Source: Chrysophaeum taylorii
Lineage: Eukaryota > Sar > Pelagophyceae > Pelagomonadales > Pelagomonadaceae
Reading direction: 5' to 3'
Length of the DNA: 64,000 nt
Assembly: GCA_029834535.1 (NCBI GenBank)
Contig: JAQMWT010000006.1
Span: forward strand, 62,001-126,000
This document shows, piece after piece, positions 21,870-33,825 of this stretch (within the stretch, counting starts at the first letter, position 1; every line of letters starts with the position of its first letter). The notes beneath the pieces are model-generated. The model made no database searches. It saw only the letters and a list, made by a program, of their open reading frames with translations, and was not told the origin of the DNA. Made by a program: the position numbers and the translations under genes.

Positions 21870-22072
21870 TTCAGCTCCACCCTTTAATAGGGGGGTAAGG
21901 AACCAGGGGGTTCCGTGCGCAGCCCCCCCTGCCACTGAATGCCCAATGAAAGTTGATAGTCGTCGAAAGGGGCTTGTGGTCGAAACTGGTTCGCCCGCCC
22001 CTCTTAGCCGGACCAACGCGACCTTTCAAATAGCCCGAACCGCGGATGGTTCCCACCACACGGCCAGCCCGG
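21870..22072. repeat. Interspersed repeat also present at 56.38-56.47 kb
   Basis: GCCCCTCTTAGCCGGACCA, then CCCGAACCGCGG and a CCACCACACG block. The same blocks in the same order lie at 56,388-56,462. It abuts the truncated end of the copia-like RT and is probably the end of another element. Confidence 0.5.
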
Positions 22073-22074
22073 TG

Positions 22075-22345
22075 CTCACGTACGCACCATCTACGTAGAC
22101 GTGCGCGTCGATGTCAGACTGAACGGACGCGTTGGGCACGTCGGCGTGGTACACGGGGAGGTTCTTGTAAGCAGCAATGGCTAAGACGACGCGTATAGCA
22201 GTCATCGTTGCCGACTAAACGTCCCAAAGAAATCGGCGCCAAGCGAGGCTAAGAAGCCGCGCAAGACTAACCGGGCCTTGTGCTTGATGTACTCGCCGGA
22301 GGAGTTCGTCTTGATCTTGAGGACTAGTCGACTGTCGATTGGACG
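22075..22345 (-). pseudogene. copia-type reverse transcriptase, N-terminal part only
   Basis: IDSRLVLKIKTNSSGEYIKH leads into KARLVLRGF and DFFGTFS (typical: VLKxKxNxDGxxxxYKARLVAKGF...DFxxTFSP). After a one-base frameshift near 22,205 it continues TAIRVVLAIAAYKNLPVYHA with DVPNA. The catalytic DD segment is missing because the copy ends at about 22,075. Confidence 0.6.
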
Positions 22346-24027
22346 AGTCGAGAGACGAGTCGAGGCATCGGGTAGAGCTAGCTTGAAACAGCCGAAGCGG
22401 ACGATGTCGTGTAGTTCTTTTGGCAAGTTTTGCGATCGCCTTGATGTAGGCTTGTCGACCTTTAAGTGTAAGAAGCCCTTGTAAGCAATTGAGTTTGTAC
22501 TGGTCCATAGAGATGTCGGCTCCTCGCACTTTGTATGCATCCGGGCCTACAGTGGCTGGAGAGCCATAGTTTAACAACTTTTTTTCGGGTCGAAGTAGTG
22601 TACCTCACTTCAGGATAAGCGTGCGTGGAACAAGCGGAACGGGTAGATGAGTCCGGTCCCAATTGAATCAAGGGGAGTGGTTCCTCATGAAGAACCTGAG
22701 TGATGTACTCGGTGGAAAAGAGGAGATATTCCTCCAGGTCAGTTAGGGAAGATGATGCAGAACCATATTCAGAAGATGCCCATGGGGTGTTTGTGTTATG
22801 ACCGATAAAACAGGTGGGTGTCAGGAAGGCATAGGCGTATTGCAATGGAGAGACACCGAAAGCAGCAGCAGCGTGTGTCAACGAACATGGCGGTATGTGA
22901 CGGTGGAAGAAAACGAAAGGGAGCTCCATCCGTCGTAAGGTGGTAGGCTGGCAGCACATTAGGTTTGCGAGAACACACAATCGAGTAGTGGGTAACGAGA
23001 TAGAAGATCGGTGCGCAAAGGAAGGAGGTGTTGTACAAGCAAAGCCTGTTCCCCCTCTGGGCTGATAGCTGTCCAGTGAATACCACCAGAGATGTTGAGG
23101 GCGGAGAGGGTGGGAGATTGAAATCGAGAAGACGATGCTGAAGGTCGCATCGAAAATCAGCGAGTTTGCCACCAGTGGATTTGTAGGCGCCAACAGTAGA
23201 GGCTTGAAGCCGAGCAGAAATGGAGGCCATGGATGAGGAGGCTTTGCGTTGGTTGGGGCGCCGAGAACCTGGGACAAGCTCAAGATTATCTTGTGAAAAC
23301 AGGTCCTTTTAGGATGGAAGTAGTGGTGGTGGCGAGAGATTATCGTCATTGACGGTTGGTGGAGCGGTAGGAGCAGTGTTAGAAGTTGACTGAGACGAGG
23401 ACGGAGCGGGTGCGGGTTGAGGAGGAGATGAAGGAGCAGGAGTAGTGGGTTGCCCCCTCTGAGTTAGATTCCGCCTCTGCAACGCATCATCGGGATCATC
23501 ATCTCGATCGGGTGTAACTTCGAAAGATTGGGTTGAGCATCAGTTGGATGAGCATGTTCAGGGTCAAGTATGGAGCGCTTTAGCATATAATTGAAGATGA
23601 GCGTGGAGGAGCCGCGAATTTGCCCGTTTTCTGGGTTGAGAACGACGTCAGCTTGATGATCAACGTGTGGGGACACAAGCGGATTGTGCGCATTTGCGCA
23701 GCAGAGGTAAAGATACCTGCGGCGCGAAGGTTCATACTTGTGATGCTCATGTGGCTCCAAGATTAGGAAGTATTCACTGCCGATGATCTTGAGGTAGGTC
23801 ATGTTGAGGGGTGCTAAGTTGGTTATGCAGAAATTGTTGAAGTCTTACCACAGCATGATGAATGCGTTCAAGAGTTGCATTTGGGAGAAAGTTATACTGG
23901 ACTGTGTGAATGACAGCCCAAGGGAAGTGGATGGCAGGCTCAACAATCTTAGCACCACGGTAATGGGCATTGAGAAGGTTACGAAGGCGGGTAGAGGAGG
24001 CGGAGGCAATGAAGCCTACACTTTGCT

Positions 24028-24870
24028 CTACGTCGTGGTTAAACGAATGAAAAGATAAAGCGGAAAGGCGATGAGGTTAATGCCTTTGTCAACACGGTAC
24101 GGTGTGGTGACATGTCGGCTAAAGTAAGGCCGAAAAGCGTCAGAGTAGACTGTTCGTAGATGGACGTTGAGTTGGGTTCTGTAATTGTTATACAGAAAGT
24201 CTAGTGCCTGTGTGAACTCAGTCGCATTGGTTGTGCGCGTGAAGAACGCGAGAAGAAATTTTGACAGTAGTTCTTTAAATAAAATGATGTGAGTAAAGCC
24301 GCCCCATTCAGAAGGAATGGTGACATAGCCACCGTCGCCAGCCCAAACTTCACCCGGTTGGTGAGTTTGTTCAAAATTGGGCTTGGTAAAATTAAAGTGA
24401 TCACGGCCATGTCGTTTGTTGTGACTTATGCAATCGATGCAGATGTCGCGGTACGGGATATCACAAGCAGAAAACCCGGGACGTGCAAGTACGTCAGGGG
24501 TTTTTGTGGCGACATTGTCAGGGCAGTGATGAGTACGGAAGCGGTTTGCCCGCTCTTTAGCATTTTGATGTTCCACTGTGCCGTGCTGTAGGACTTTGCG
24601 AGGAATAGACCTTGCGGGAATGTGCTTTTTCCTACGCGCGCTGAATTTAAGTTCCGTACGCGGATCTAAGGAGGGTATATTTTCTGCGTCGTTAGAGGCG
24701 TCGTCAGCATGTTCATCTGAAGCTGCTGAAGTAAGTGCTTCTTCAGGTGCATTGCCAGAGGAGCGGTAGTTTAACAACATTTCGGTCTAGCTTCGGTTGG
24801 CGATGCGACTCATGAATGCGCACGCTTGGGAAATAGTACCACACCTGTTACTGAGGTGAGACAACTCATA
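24028..24870 (-). pseudogene. copia-type integrase region
   Basis: The open frame from 24780 has CDIPYRDICIDCISHNKRHG (degenerate pre-integrase Cys/His region), then QPGEVWAGDGGYVTIPSEWG and GFTHIILFKE, LDFLYNNYRTQLNVHLRTVY and SDAF. This matches GExxHxDxxGP...GGxxYxLxFxDD...xxLRSDNG of copia integrases. The frame is also open upstream through a TAG at 24787-24789 into a Cys-containing stretch. Confidence 0.55.
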
Positions 24871-24899
24871 AGTGATGAAGGTAGACTCATACGTCGTCT

Positions 24900-27300
24900 T
24901 CTGTAGTGCAGCATCATGCTGGATATTAGGTGCCAACATAAGAGACTTCATGTCGAAAACTATGCGACAGAGGTGAGTATAAAGAAAGTGATATAAGTAC
25001 CAGCTGGCAGTGCATTGCCCAGAAGGTCGCAGCAGAGATCACTCTTGAGGGACAGCAAGAGGGGCTCTTGCGCACGGGTATGGTTGCTGGCACGTATAAG
25101 TTCTGGGCCTGTTGGATAACGTAGCTTTCCATTGCGAGGATCAAGTAGGATAATGTTGGTATAGCCACGTATGGTAGGTAAGGGGGCGAGCATGGAATGA
25201 ATCTTAGAGCCAAGCTTGCGATCACTGTTCCGGAAGTAGCCAAGGTAGCGACTATGGGACAAGTGATAGTCTTCCAGTGCGAAATGTTTGTACCTAAAGC
25301 AGAAGTGATCGTTGGTAGGATCATAAGTTACACAGTGCGGAATAACAAGATTACAATGGGCAAGAAGACTCTTAATGGCAGGAAGATTGCTATGAGCTGT
25401 ATTGACCTGAGGATACGCCTGCACAAGCCAAAGGTAGCCTTGAAAAGGTTCTAGATGTATGGACTTGTCAGCAGAGTTATCGGAAGGAGTCCGTGTATAA
25501 GTTGATCCAAGTAAGTCGATTGACGCTTTGTACTTGATAGTATTGTTTTCAACAAGGAGGTTGCCGTCGGCGTGTTTATCTCCGGTAAGGAAGTAGATGT
25601 TGTAGGTGGTGGATGAGTTTTTAAGAATAAGCTGAGTGCAGATTGGTTAGTTTCGAAAATCGTGACATAATAGGACACAAGAGTAGGTGAGTTAGGCAAA
25701 GCCTGGCGAGGCATTATAGAGTGTTATGAATGCTTTGAGTCGAATGGGATTAGAAGAGCCAGGTAGTGGTTTATTGGAGGTGCGCTTGAATCCCACGTTG
25801 TGATAGGTGCATTCGGAATGTGAGTTATGTGTGGTTTGTTCGAGAGCTTGTTGGGAGTGAAGCCTGAGAAACAGAAGGTTTGGAGTTTCAAGCTCACTCA
25901 TGCTCCAACGAACAGATCCTGTGCGAGAGTATAGTGGAAAGGTTTCAGGTGAAGTCAGAATCGGCGGGTCTGGGTATACTCGTATCCAATCCTTGGCTAG
26001 GTCTTTCGACAACCAAGGAGATTTTGGAATAGCAGAGAGATCGTCTTCTATATCTAGAAAGCTTTTGGGGTGTTGATTGGGCCAGGAGAGCATGTTGATG
26101 TTGCCTGTGTTATACCTGCGGGCAACACACATCCACCTTTCTCGAGATTGATAATCACCGCAGAGAAAAGTTGGGAATCGGTCAAAGACACCAGCCGTGT
26201 AGTTTAGGGTGGCATGGATAAGGTTAGCCGCAGAGATATGATCACGATGTACCTGTTAATGAGGAGGTGTCGTCTCTGCTAAGAGTACGAGGGGGTTGAG
26301 CAGCTTGATGACGGTTAGCATGCTATCGAATAGGGCATCGTCCAGAAGGCTGGTCAAATCAGAAGTTTTGGTATTCTTCAGGAAACTCCGGTTAGTACAC
26401 CGAGGGGGGTGTGATTTCTAGAATATCACAATACAGTTCGACTCTCCTCGTCAGTGATAGAGTGGAGATGATTTATAAAGGAGGGGAGGGATTGGAAAAT
26501 CAGCACATCTGGAAATCGTATTCGTAACATGCGAACAAGAGTATCATCGGACTCGACAACAACTTTAACATTGATGTTCAAGGCTAAGTCATTATTGACT
26601 TGCGAGAGAAACGCAGGAGTTGATAAACCAGAACATAGGAACATGACAGACGGTTTACGGAATTTGCCATTTTCAACAGATATGAACACTGGTCAGGAAT
26701 GCGGTCACACCGGCGGTGTCGTGTTATTGCGAGCGTATTCATTATCCTTGCGAAGGTTAAGTAGTAAAGGGCGGAGCCAGGGACGTGAAGGCAATTTGGT
26801 CATGAGGTACGAATAATTTTGACAAATGTCTCTATTCTCATTGTAGCGTTTGAGCGGAAAAGCCAACGATCTTAGCTCCATGTTCCTGTCACGAGCTAGC
26901 GTGTAAAGTAAACAAGGTAGTGCCGATAATTCGTGGTCCACGAAATGGATAGGTATTTTAGCGTCTTTGTCGATAGTACTTGTTAGATTGGACAAAAGCG
27001 GCTTTTCGCTACAATTAAGAGTTATTGTCAGTTGAGCTTTGTTCCACTTTGATGCGGAAAGGATGAAGAGATGACGCCCTTTCACTGGTTGCATAGTCAA
27101 TTCTCACATAACCGATACCAGGACGAGCTGGTGACGGTGTCACAATGTTCCTAGTCAGCATTAATTGCGAGATCTGCTGTTGACCTGTAGCAGCTTGAAC
27201 AACGGGAGCGATTTTAGGATCGACAGGGACAATATGGTTTAAGAGTAAACTCAAAGGTTCAAGGCGGAGCGGGCGTGGAAGGGGGGCAGCTCAGAGTGGT
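24900..27300 (-). other. Middle of the copia-like element, unassigned frames
   Basis: Minus-strand frames at 24960-25424, 25692-26132, 26426-26689 and 26705-27100 are of ordinary amino-acid composition but match nothing I know. By position they should be Gag or protease sequence. The alternative, an unrelated inserted element, cannot be excluded. Confidence 0.25.
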
Positions 27301-27460
27301 CAATCAGAGATTCGAGAGCAAAGGAAGGTGGGGCGAGTGGGCGAGTGAGCGAGAGCTACTTACGGCACGATGGCGCCCAAGACGACGAATGTCAGTGAAT
27401 ATGGTTAGGTATTGCAAAATCGAAAGTTGTCATCAAGGATATTGATGCACAACTATCCAG

Positions 27461-28517
27461 TTATAGGAATTGGCAATAAGGGCGCAGTTTATGATCCCTC
27501 ATGTATTTAGTTAGGAATGCATTCTCGCTGTGGACACTGGTGGACGAAATGCTTACTGCAAACAGACTGAGCTGACTCATTAAATTGGACGGGATGATGA
27601 CTCTGGTGAAGGTGATTGGAGCTACCAGAGGAGTCGGTTCCCCATTGTCAGTGCCCATGCCATTTTCAATGTCAAAGGGTGACAGTAGTCCAGTATTTGA
27701 AGATTGAGTCTGAGTAGAGTTAGATTGATCCGAGATTTGTGCTGAGTTGTGACGGCACATTGCTGCTGTCACGTGTGACGAAAGCATATGCAACTGAGGA
27801 TGCAGCTTAGCAATAGAGTCTTCCGTGAAGTGTACGGGAAGCGAAGTCGCGGTTGCGTCAGTATGACCATCGGGCGTTGTCGCCTTTGAATACGAATTGG
27901 GTTCAAGAACAGCAGTCTGTTCTGCCCCATAGTTTAACGACATTTTCGGTCGAAAGCAGATGTGTTTAGGCGTCATGAACAATATCTTCGGCATAATTAA
28001 GTTGCTCATTAAGGCGAAGAACTTCGGTGTTATCGTCCGAAGCGCATGTAGTGATGATGTCTGCAGAGTGCAGTAAGGTGTTGAGCAATTTGTCTATGTT
28101 GTCCTGTAGTTAAGAGGTAGTTGCGTTGTGAGGGGCATGACGAGAGAGCTCTTTGTACTGCGCTTTGAGTGCATGCATTGTATGTTTAGTGCGATCAAGG
28201 AGTTTCATATCTGATCTGGCGGGGGGATCAAAAGTTCGCGTATACACTGGTTTGTCATTAGACAGACCAGGACCACGGGATTTGGTAACATAAGAGTTGC
28301 CAGGACGATAGTAGCTCAGATCATTGCGAGAAAACGGCCGACTCGCATCTTTGGCGTTTCTGAGGCGCCTACGGTTAAACGAGGGTTTGGAAGATCCAGT
28401 GGTTGCAGCAGCTAGAGACATAAAGACGTGAGCCGTATGGTCAAGCTCAGTGTCAGTGTCATCCGGCAGCTTAGTTTGTAGTACTTTTGGTTTTTGACGG
28501 ATTGATAGACCCTCCAC
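27461..28517 (-). pseudogene. Gag-like frames at the 5' side of the copia-like element
   Basis: Two consecutive minus-strand frames: 28517-28110 (basic, with FNRRRLRNAKDASRPF) and 28009-27461, which includes RPKMSLNYGAEQ from 27,955. Basic, Ser/Thr-rich composition fits a Gag. No zinc knuckle is visible. Confidence 0.3.
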
Positions 28518-28671
28518 ATAGGGTATCCTAGAGACAGGAGGCTACAGGCGCCTTTTGTCTTCAGAGTTGATGGAAACGGAATTGTAGGGGTCCAATGCAA
28601 ACTCCAGTATGTGGGATGATTCAGACGGGTGACGCAGGTCATTCGACTCAGGTTGAGCTCTTGGAGAAGGG

Positions 28672-31135
28672 TGACGTCCTGCTGGGATCGGGCGGCCTGG
28701 GTGGGGTTCCCCGAGGCGGCGACATGGGTGAGGGCGGTGAGGGCACAGCGAGCCCGGCCTAATGCGCTGGCGACCCCCCACTCAGCTTGTCTTTAAATGT
28801 CGACTGCTAAGAGGGGGGCACTCAGTTTGTCTTTAAATGTCGACTGCTAAGAGGGGGGTGTGTGTGGGGAGCATGAAGGATGTGGGTGGGTTTGTGGGGT
28901 ATGAGGGATGTGCCTGACGGGCGGAGATAAGTACGCGGGACCTAGTCGGGGTCATCGCCGAGGCGTGGGCAGGCGAAGAGAGGACGGGCCCCGCCCGTAG
29001 GTCGTACGCATGCTGCCGCCGGACGTATGTGCGACGAAGGGTGACGTCCTGCTGGGATCGGGCGGCCTGGGTGGGGTTCCCCGAGGCGGCGACATGGGTG
29101 AGGGCGGTGAGGGCACAGCGAGCCCGGCCTAATGCGTTGGCGATCCCCCACTCAGCTTGTCTTTAAATGTCGACTGCTAAGAGGGGGGCACTCAGTTTGT
29201 CTTTAAATGTCGACTGCTAAGAGGGGGGTGTGTGTGGGGAGCATGAAGGATGTGGGTGGGTTTGTGGGGTATGAGGGGTGTGCCTGACGGGCGGAGATAA
29301 GTACGCGGGACCTAGTCGGCGTCATCGCCGAGGCGCAGGCGAAGAGAGGACGGGCCCCGCCCGTAGGTCGCACGCATGCTGCCGCCGGACGTATGTGCGA
29401 CGAAGGGTGACGTCCTGCTGGGATCGGGCGGCCTGGGTGGGGTTCCCCGAGGCGGCGACATGGGTGAGGGCGGTGAGGGCACAGCGAGCCCGGCCTACTG
29501 CGTTGGCGATCCCCCACTCAGCTTGTCTTTAAATGTCGACTGCTAAGAGGGGGGCACTCAGTTTGTCTTTAAATGTCGACTGCTAAGAGGGGGGTGTGTG
29601 TGGGGAGCATGAAGGATGTGGGTGGGTTTGTGGGGTATGAGGGATGTGCCTGACGGGCGGAGATAAGTACGCGGGACCTAGTCGGGGTCATCGCCGAGGC
29701 GTGGGGCAGGCGAAGAGAGGACGGGCCCCGCCCGTAGGTCGTACGCATGCTGCCGCCGGACGTATGTGCGACGAATGGTGACGTCCTGCTGGGATCTGGC
29801 GGCCTGGGTGGGGTTCCCCGAGGCGGCGACATGGGTGAGGGCGGTGAGGGCACAGCGAGCCCGGCCTAATGCGTTGGCGATCCCCCACTCACGGTAGATG
29901 CGGCGAGTTTGGGCCGCCTTTGCCTCTGTGAAGTCTTCTTTTCACTACTAATCGACAGATGTTTGTCTGTCTGTCTGTTTGTTTGTTTGTCTTTAAATGT
30001 CTTAACTACTAATCGACAGATGTTTGTCTGTCTGTCTGTCTGTCTTTAAATGTCGACTGCTAAGAGGGGGGGGGTGTGTGTGGGGAGCATGAAGGATGTG
30101 GGTGGGTTTGTGGGGTATGAGGGATGTGCCTGACGGGCGGAGATAAGTACGCGGGACCTAGTCGGGGTCATCGCCGAGGCGTGGGGCAGGCGAAGAGAGG
30201 ATGGGCCCCGCCCGTAGGTCGTACGCATGCTGCCGCCGGACGTATGTGCGACGAAGGGTGACGTCCTGCTGGGATCGGGCGGCCTGGGCGGGGTTCCCCG
30301 AGGCGGCGACATGGGTGAGGGCGGCGAGGGCACAGCGAGCCCGGCCTAATGCGTTGGCGACCCCCCACTCACGGTAGTCTGTCTGTCTGTTTGTTTGTCT
30401 TTAAATGTCGACTGCTAAGAGGGGGGGGTGCGTGTGGGGAGCATGAAGGATGTGGGTGGGTTTGTGGGGTATGAGGATGTGCCTGACGGGCGGAGATAAG
30501 TACGCGGACCTAGTCGGGGTCATCGCCGAGGCGTGGGGCAGGCGAAGAGAGGAGGCCCCGCCCGTAGGTCGTACGCATGCTGCCGCCGGCGGTGGCGACG
30601 AAGGGTGACGTCCTGCTGGGATCGGGCGGCCTGGGCGGGGTTCCCCGAGGCGGCGACATGGGTGAGGGCGGTGAGGGCACAGCGAGCCCGGCCTACTGCG
30701 TTGGCGATCCCCCACTCACGGTAGTCTGTCTGTCTGTTTGTTTGTCTTTAAATGTCGACTGCTAAGAGGGGGGGGTGCGTGTGGGGAGCATGAAGGATGT
30801 GGGTGGGTTTGTGGGGTATGAGGGATGTGCCTGACGGGCGGAGATAAGTACGCGGGACCTAGTCGGGGTCATCGCCGAGGCGTGGGGCAGGCGAAGAGAG
30901 GACGGGCCCCGCCCGTAGGTCGTACGCATGCTGCCGCCGGACGTATGTGCGACGAAGGGTGACGTCCTGCTGGGATCGGGCGGCCTGGGCGGGGTTCCCC
31001 GAGGCGGCGACATGGGTGAGGGCGGTGAGGGCACAGCGAGCCCGGCCTAATGCGTTGGCGATCCCCCACTCACGGTAGATGCGGCGAGTTTGGGCCGCCT
31101 TTGCCTCTGTGAAGTTGGCGCAGCCGCTTGTCACC
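28672..31135 (-). repeat. S2 tandem array
   Basis: Six to seven head-to-tail copies of a ~350-490 bp unit. Blocks in plus sense: AAATGTCGACTGCTAAGAGG, a G-run, ATGAAGGATGTGGGTGGG, GCCTGACGGGCGGAGATAAG, GACGGGCCCCGCCC, GGTGACGTCCTGCTGGGATC, GCACAGCGAGCCCGGCC. Some units are separated by ACTAATCGACAGATGTTTG plus (CTGT/TTTG)n. Read in minus sense, the unit ends in GTCGACATTT plus an (ACAG/ACAA)n tail, as in a non-LTR element. Frames of about 90-104 aa recur in each unit and are repeat-borne. Single copies lie at 45.3 and 63.0 kb. Confidence 0.8.
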
Positions 31136-31223
31136 CAGGTTCGCGCAGGTGTTTGTCCCTCGATTTAGGGTAAGGATCAGGTTAGGCGCGAGAGTAAGGA
31201 TCAGGTAGGCGCGAGAGCCAGAC

Positions 31224-31800
31224 AGTGATCCTCCAAGCCGTCTACGGCGACCTCGCAGACTATTTCCACGACCCGCGGCGGCTCTTTCAGCGCGCCATTC
31301 TCACGCCCCGTCGAAACGATGTTGTCGATGCTGACAACGCGCGCATGACCGCGGAGACGAGGCGTCGGAGTTCTTTTCGGCTGACTAGGCTGGGTCGGAA
31401 GACGACGCCTCGCTCTTTACAGTAGAGTTTTGAACTCCCTGACAACCAACGGCATGCTGACTTTGATCGCGAGCTTAATGTCTTCGCAACCTCGACCCGT
31501 CGCACGGCCACTGCAACGGTACCAGATACATGATCGATCGTGTCGTTGTCACCGAGGCTCCTCCAACCTGTATCCCTTAAGGCCCGCCGACGCCAAACGA
31601 TCACCAAGAGCCAGGGCCAGACGCCCCGCGAGGTCGGCGTCCTCTTGGCGAAGCCCGTCTTCTGCCACGTCCAGCTCTACGTGGCTCTCTGTCGATCGGC
31701 AACCCCGAGGATATCCTCTTCTGAGTCGACGACTCCACCCTACCCCACACGTGCTGCGCAATACCGATAAGCCCCCTCCCGGCGTCTACACGCGCACTGT
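31224..31800 (+). pseudogene. Helitron helicase C-terminus, copy 1
   Basis: Reads AVYGDLADYFHDPRRLFQRA then ILTPRRNDVVDADN (Pif1-type: RAILxPxNxxVxxxN), with a degraded [14 protein letters not shown] block, then [20 protein letters not shown] and VQLYVALCR (Helitron/Pif1 motif VI: NKSQGQTxxxVGxxLxxPVFxHGQLYVAxSR). Motif VI here reads ITKSQGQ instead of INKSQGQ. Stops and frame changes lie between the blocks. N-terminal helicase motifs and the Rep domain are absent. Confidence 0.7.
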
Positions 31801-32140
31801 AGGTGAACTTACTGGGACCAGGTGAACTTACTGGGGTTTGAGATTGGGACTAGGTGAACTTAGTGACCAGGTGAACTTACTGGGACCAAGTGAACTTACT
31901 GGGGTTTTAGAGTGAACGCAAAGGCTAGCGGCGTGTGCGGATCAAAGCAGCTTAGATTGGCGGAGGTGAGAGCGACGAGCTCGAAGGAGAGTGGGGTGAG
32001 TGGATGTGAGCACGAGTGGGCTTACGCCGAACTTACTGGGGTTAGAGATTGGGACTAGGTGAACTTACTGGGACCAGGTGAACTTACTGGGGTTAGAGAT
32101 TGGGACCAGGTGAACTTACTGGCGAACTTACTGGCCTGCA
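31800..32140. repeat. GTGAACTTACTGG satellite, block 1
   Basis: Irregular repeats of GGTGAACTTACTGGGACCA and GGGTTAGAGATTGGGACTAG follow the Helitron fragment. Equivalent blocks follow the other three fragments. Confidence 0.85.
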
Positions 32141-32266
32141 CTTGTCCTAACTACTAATCGACAGATGTTTGTCTGTCTGTTTGTTTGTCTGTCCCTCGAT
32201 TTAGGGTAAGGATCAGGTAGGCGCGAGAGTAAGGATCAGGTAGGCGCGAGAGCCAGACAGTGATCC

Positions 32267-32845
32267 TCCAAGCCGTCTACGGCGACCTCGCAGACTATTT
32301 CCACGACCCGCGGCGGCTCTTTCAGCGCGCCATTCTCACGCCCCGTCGAAACGATGTTGTCGATGCTGACAACGCGCGCATGACCGCGGCCTTTTTTCCC
32401 GGAGACGAGGCGTCGGAGTTCTTTTCGGCTGACTAGGTTGGGTCGGAAGACGACGCCTCGCTCTTTACAGTCGAGTTTTCGACTCCCTGACAACCAACGG
32501 CATGCTGACTTTGATCGCGAGCTTAAAGTCTTCGCAACCTCGACCCGTCGCACGGCCACTGCAACGGTACCAGATACATGATCGATCGTGTCGTGTCACC
32601 GAGGCTCCTCCAACCTGTATCCCTTAAGGCCCGCCGACGCCAAACGATCAACAAGAGCCAGGGCCAGACGCCCCGCGAGGTCGGCGTCCTCTTGCCCAAG
32701 CCCGTCTTCTGCCACGTCCAGCTCTACGTGGCTCTCTGTCGATCGGCAACCCCGAGGATATGCTCTTCTGAGTCGACGACTCCACCCTACCCCACACGTG
32801 CTGCGCAATACCGATAAGCCCCCTCCCGGCGTCTACACGCGCACT
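32267..32845 (+). pseudogene. Helitron helicase C-terminus, copy 2
   Basis: Same blocks as copy 1 and nearly identical in sequence. It keeps the CCTTTTTTCCCGGAGAC segment (FFPGDEAS, the lpG motif) missing in copy 1, and INKSQGQ is intact. In-frame stops follow the lpG motif. Preceded by CCCTCGATTTAGGGTAAGG and followed by satellite. Confidence 0.7.
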
Positions 32846-32849
32846 GTAG

Positions 32850-33190
32850 GTGAACTTACTGGGACCAGGTGAACTTACTGGGTTTAGATATTGGGACTAG
32901 GTGAACTGAGTGACCAGGTGAACTTACTGGGACCAGGTGAGCTTACCGGTGAGCTTACCGGGTTTTGTGACAACTCAAAGGTTGGCGGCGCGTGCGGATC
33001 AAAGCAGCTTAGATTGGCGGTGAGAGCGCGAGCTCGAAGGAGTGGGGGAGTGGGTGTGAGCACGAGTGGGTTTGCCGGGATAGAGATTGGGACTAAGTGA
33101 ACTAACTGACCAGGTGAACTTACTGGGACCAGACCTGAACTTACTAGGGTTAGAGATTGGGACTAGGTGAACTTACTGGCCTGCACTTGT
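32850..33190. repeat. GTGAACTTACTGG satellite, block 2
   Basis: As block 1, with GGTGAGCTTACCGG variants. Ends in CTAACTACTAATCGACAGAT and TTTG repeats. Confidence 0.8.
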
Positions 33191-33229
33191 CCTAACTACT
33201 AATCGACAGATGTTTGTTTGTTTGTTTGT

Positions 33230-33786
33230 CTGTCTTTAAATGTCGACTGCTAAAGAGGGGGGTGTGTGTGTGGGGAACATGAAGGTTTGTTTCAAAAGGT
33301 GAGGGTAGGAATGCCGGTCCTGGTGTGTGCGAGTGCCCGGGGCTATATATACCCCGGTGCTTCCCCATCATAGTGAAACGTGAACATCTGGGGCGAGTCA
33401 AGCATGTATGCGAGACGGTGGGGACCCAGCAAACGACGACGCCATCTGCTTAAGATGAATCTGCTTAAGATGAACATCTGCGTCGGAGATGAACATCCGG
33501 TCCAGGTAAGTGAAAGCGCCCAGATGAGGGGGTCTAGTGTGTGTGCTAGACGATGGGGCTCCAGCAGTTGGCGATGGCAACTGCTTCGAAGGCACTCACA
33601 CACTCCTTGCGGCGCAGCGGTGGGGCGGATTCGAACGCGCGAACCACCTCGAGCGCTTTAAGGGCCCATAACCGAAAGGTGGGTTATGGACCCAGAAAGG
33701 TGAGGGTAGGAATGCCGGTCCTGATGTGTGCGAGTGCCCGGGGCTATATATACCCCGGTGTGTTTGTCTGTCTTTAAATGTCGACT
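33230..33786. repeat. S2 fragment and a pair of direct repeats with a GC-clamped AT hairpin
   Basis: A short S2 start (33,237-33,280) is followed by two copies (about 33,297-33,357 and 33,699-33,760) of AGGTGAGGGTAGGAATGCCG through GTGCGAGTGCCC. Each ends in CCGGGGCTATATATACCCCG followed by G, a 6-bp GC stem closing an AT loop. The ~340 bp between them has no gene. Confidence 0.6.
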
Positions 33787-33825
33787 GCCCTCGATATAGG
33801 GTAAGGATCATGTAGACGCGCGAGC

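Larger units (their letters stand above)
22075..28600 (-). mobile_element. Degraded Ty1/copia-like element
   Basis: Minus-strand order: Gag-like frames (28.5-27.4 kb), poorly conserved frames (27.3-24.9 kb), an integrase (24.8-24.0 kb), a linker (23.4-22.6 kb) and the start of reverse transcriptase (22.35-22.08 kb), where it stops. INT before RT is the Ty1/copia order. It is A/T-richer than the host genes around it. Stops and frameshifts are frequent. No LTR pair could be identified. Catalytic RT and RNase H segments are absent. Confidence 0.6.

Noticed and set aside
28542-31134. Recurrent 66-104 aa frames in each S2 unit
   Set aside because: They recur because the DNA repeats, lie in several frames and both strands, and contain no domain.
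31157-31175. TTTAGGG as evidence of a telomere
   Set aside because: Only one unit occurs at each Helitron cassette start. A telomere or interstitial telomeric array needs tandem units.
33600-33660. tRNA-like sequence with GGATTCGAACGCG (B-box-like in reverse)
   Set aside because: T-arm stem does not pair and no matching acceptor, anticodon or D arm is found.
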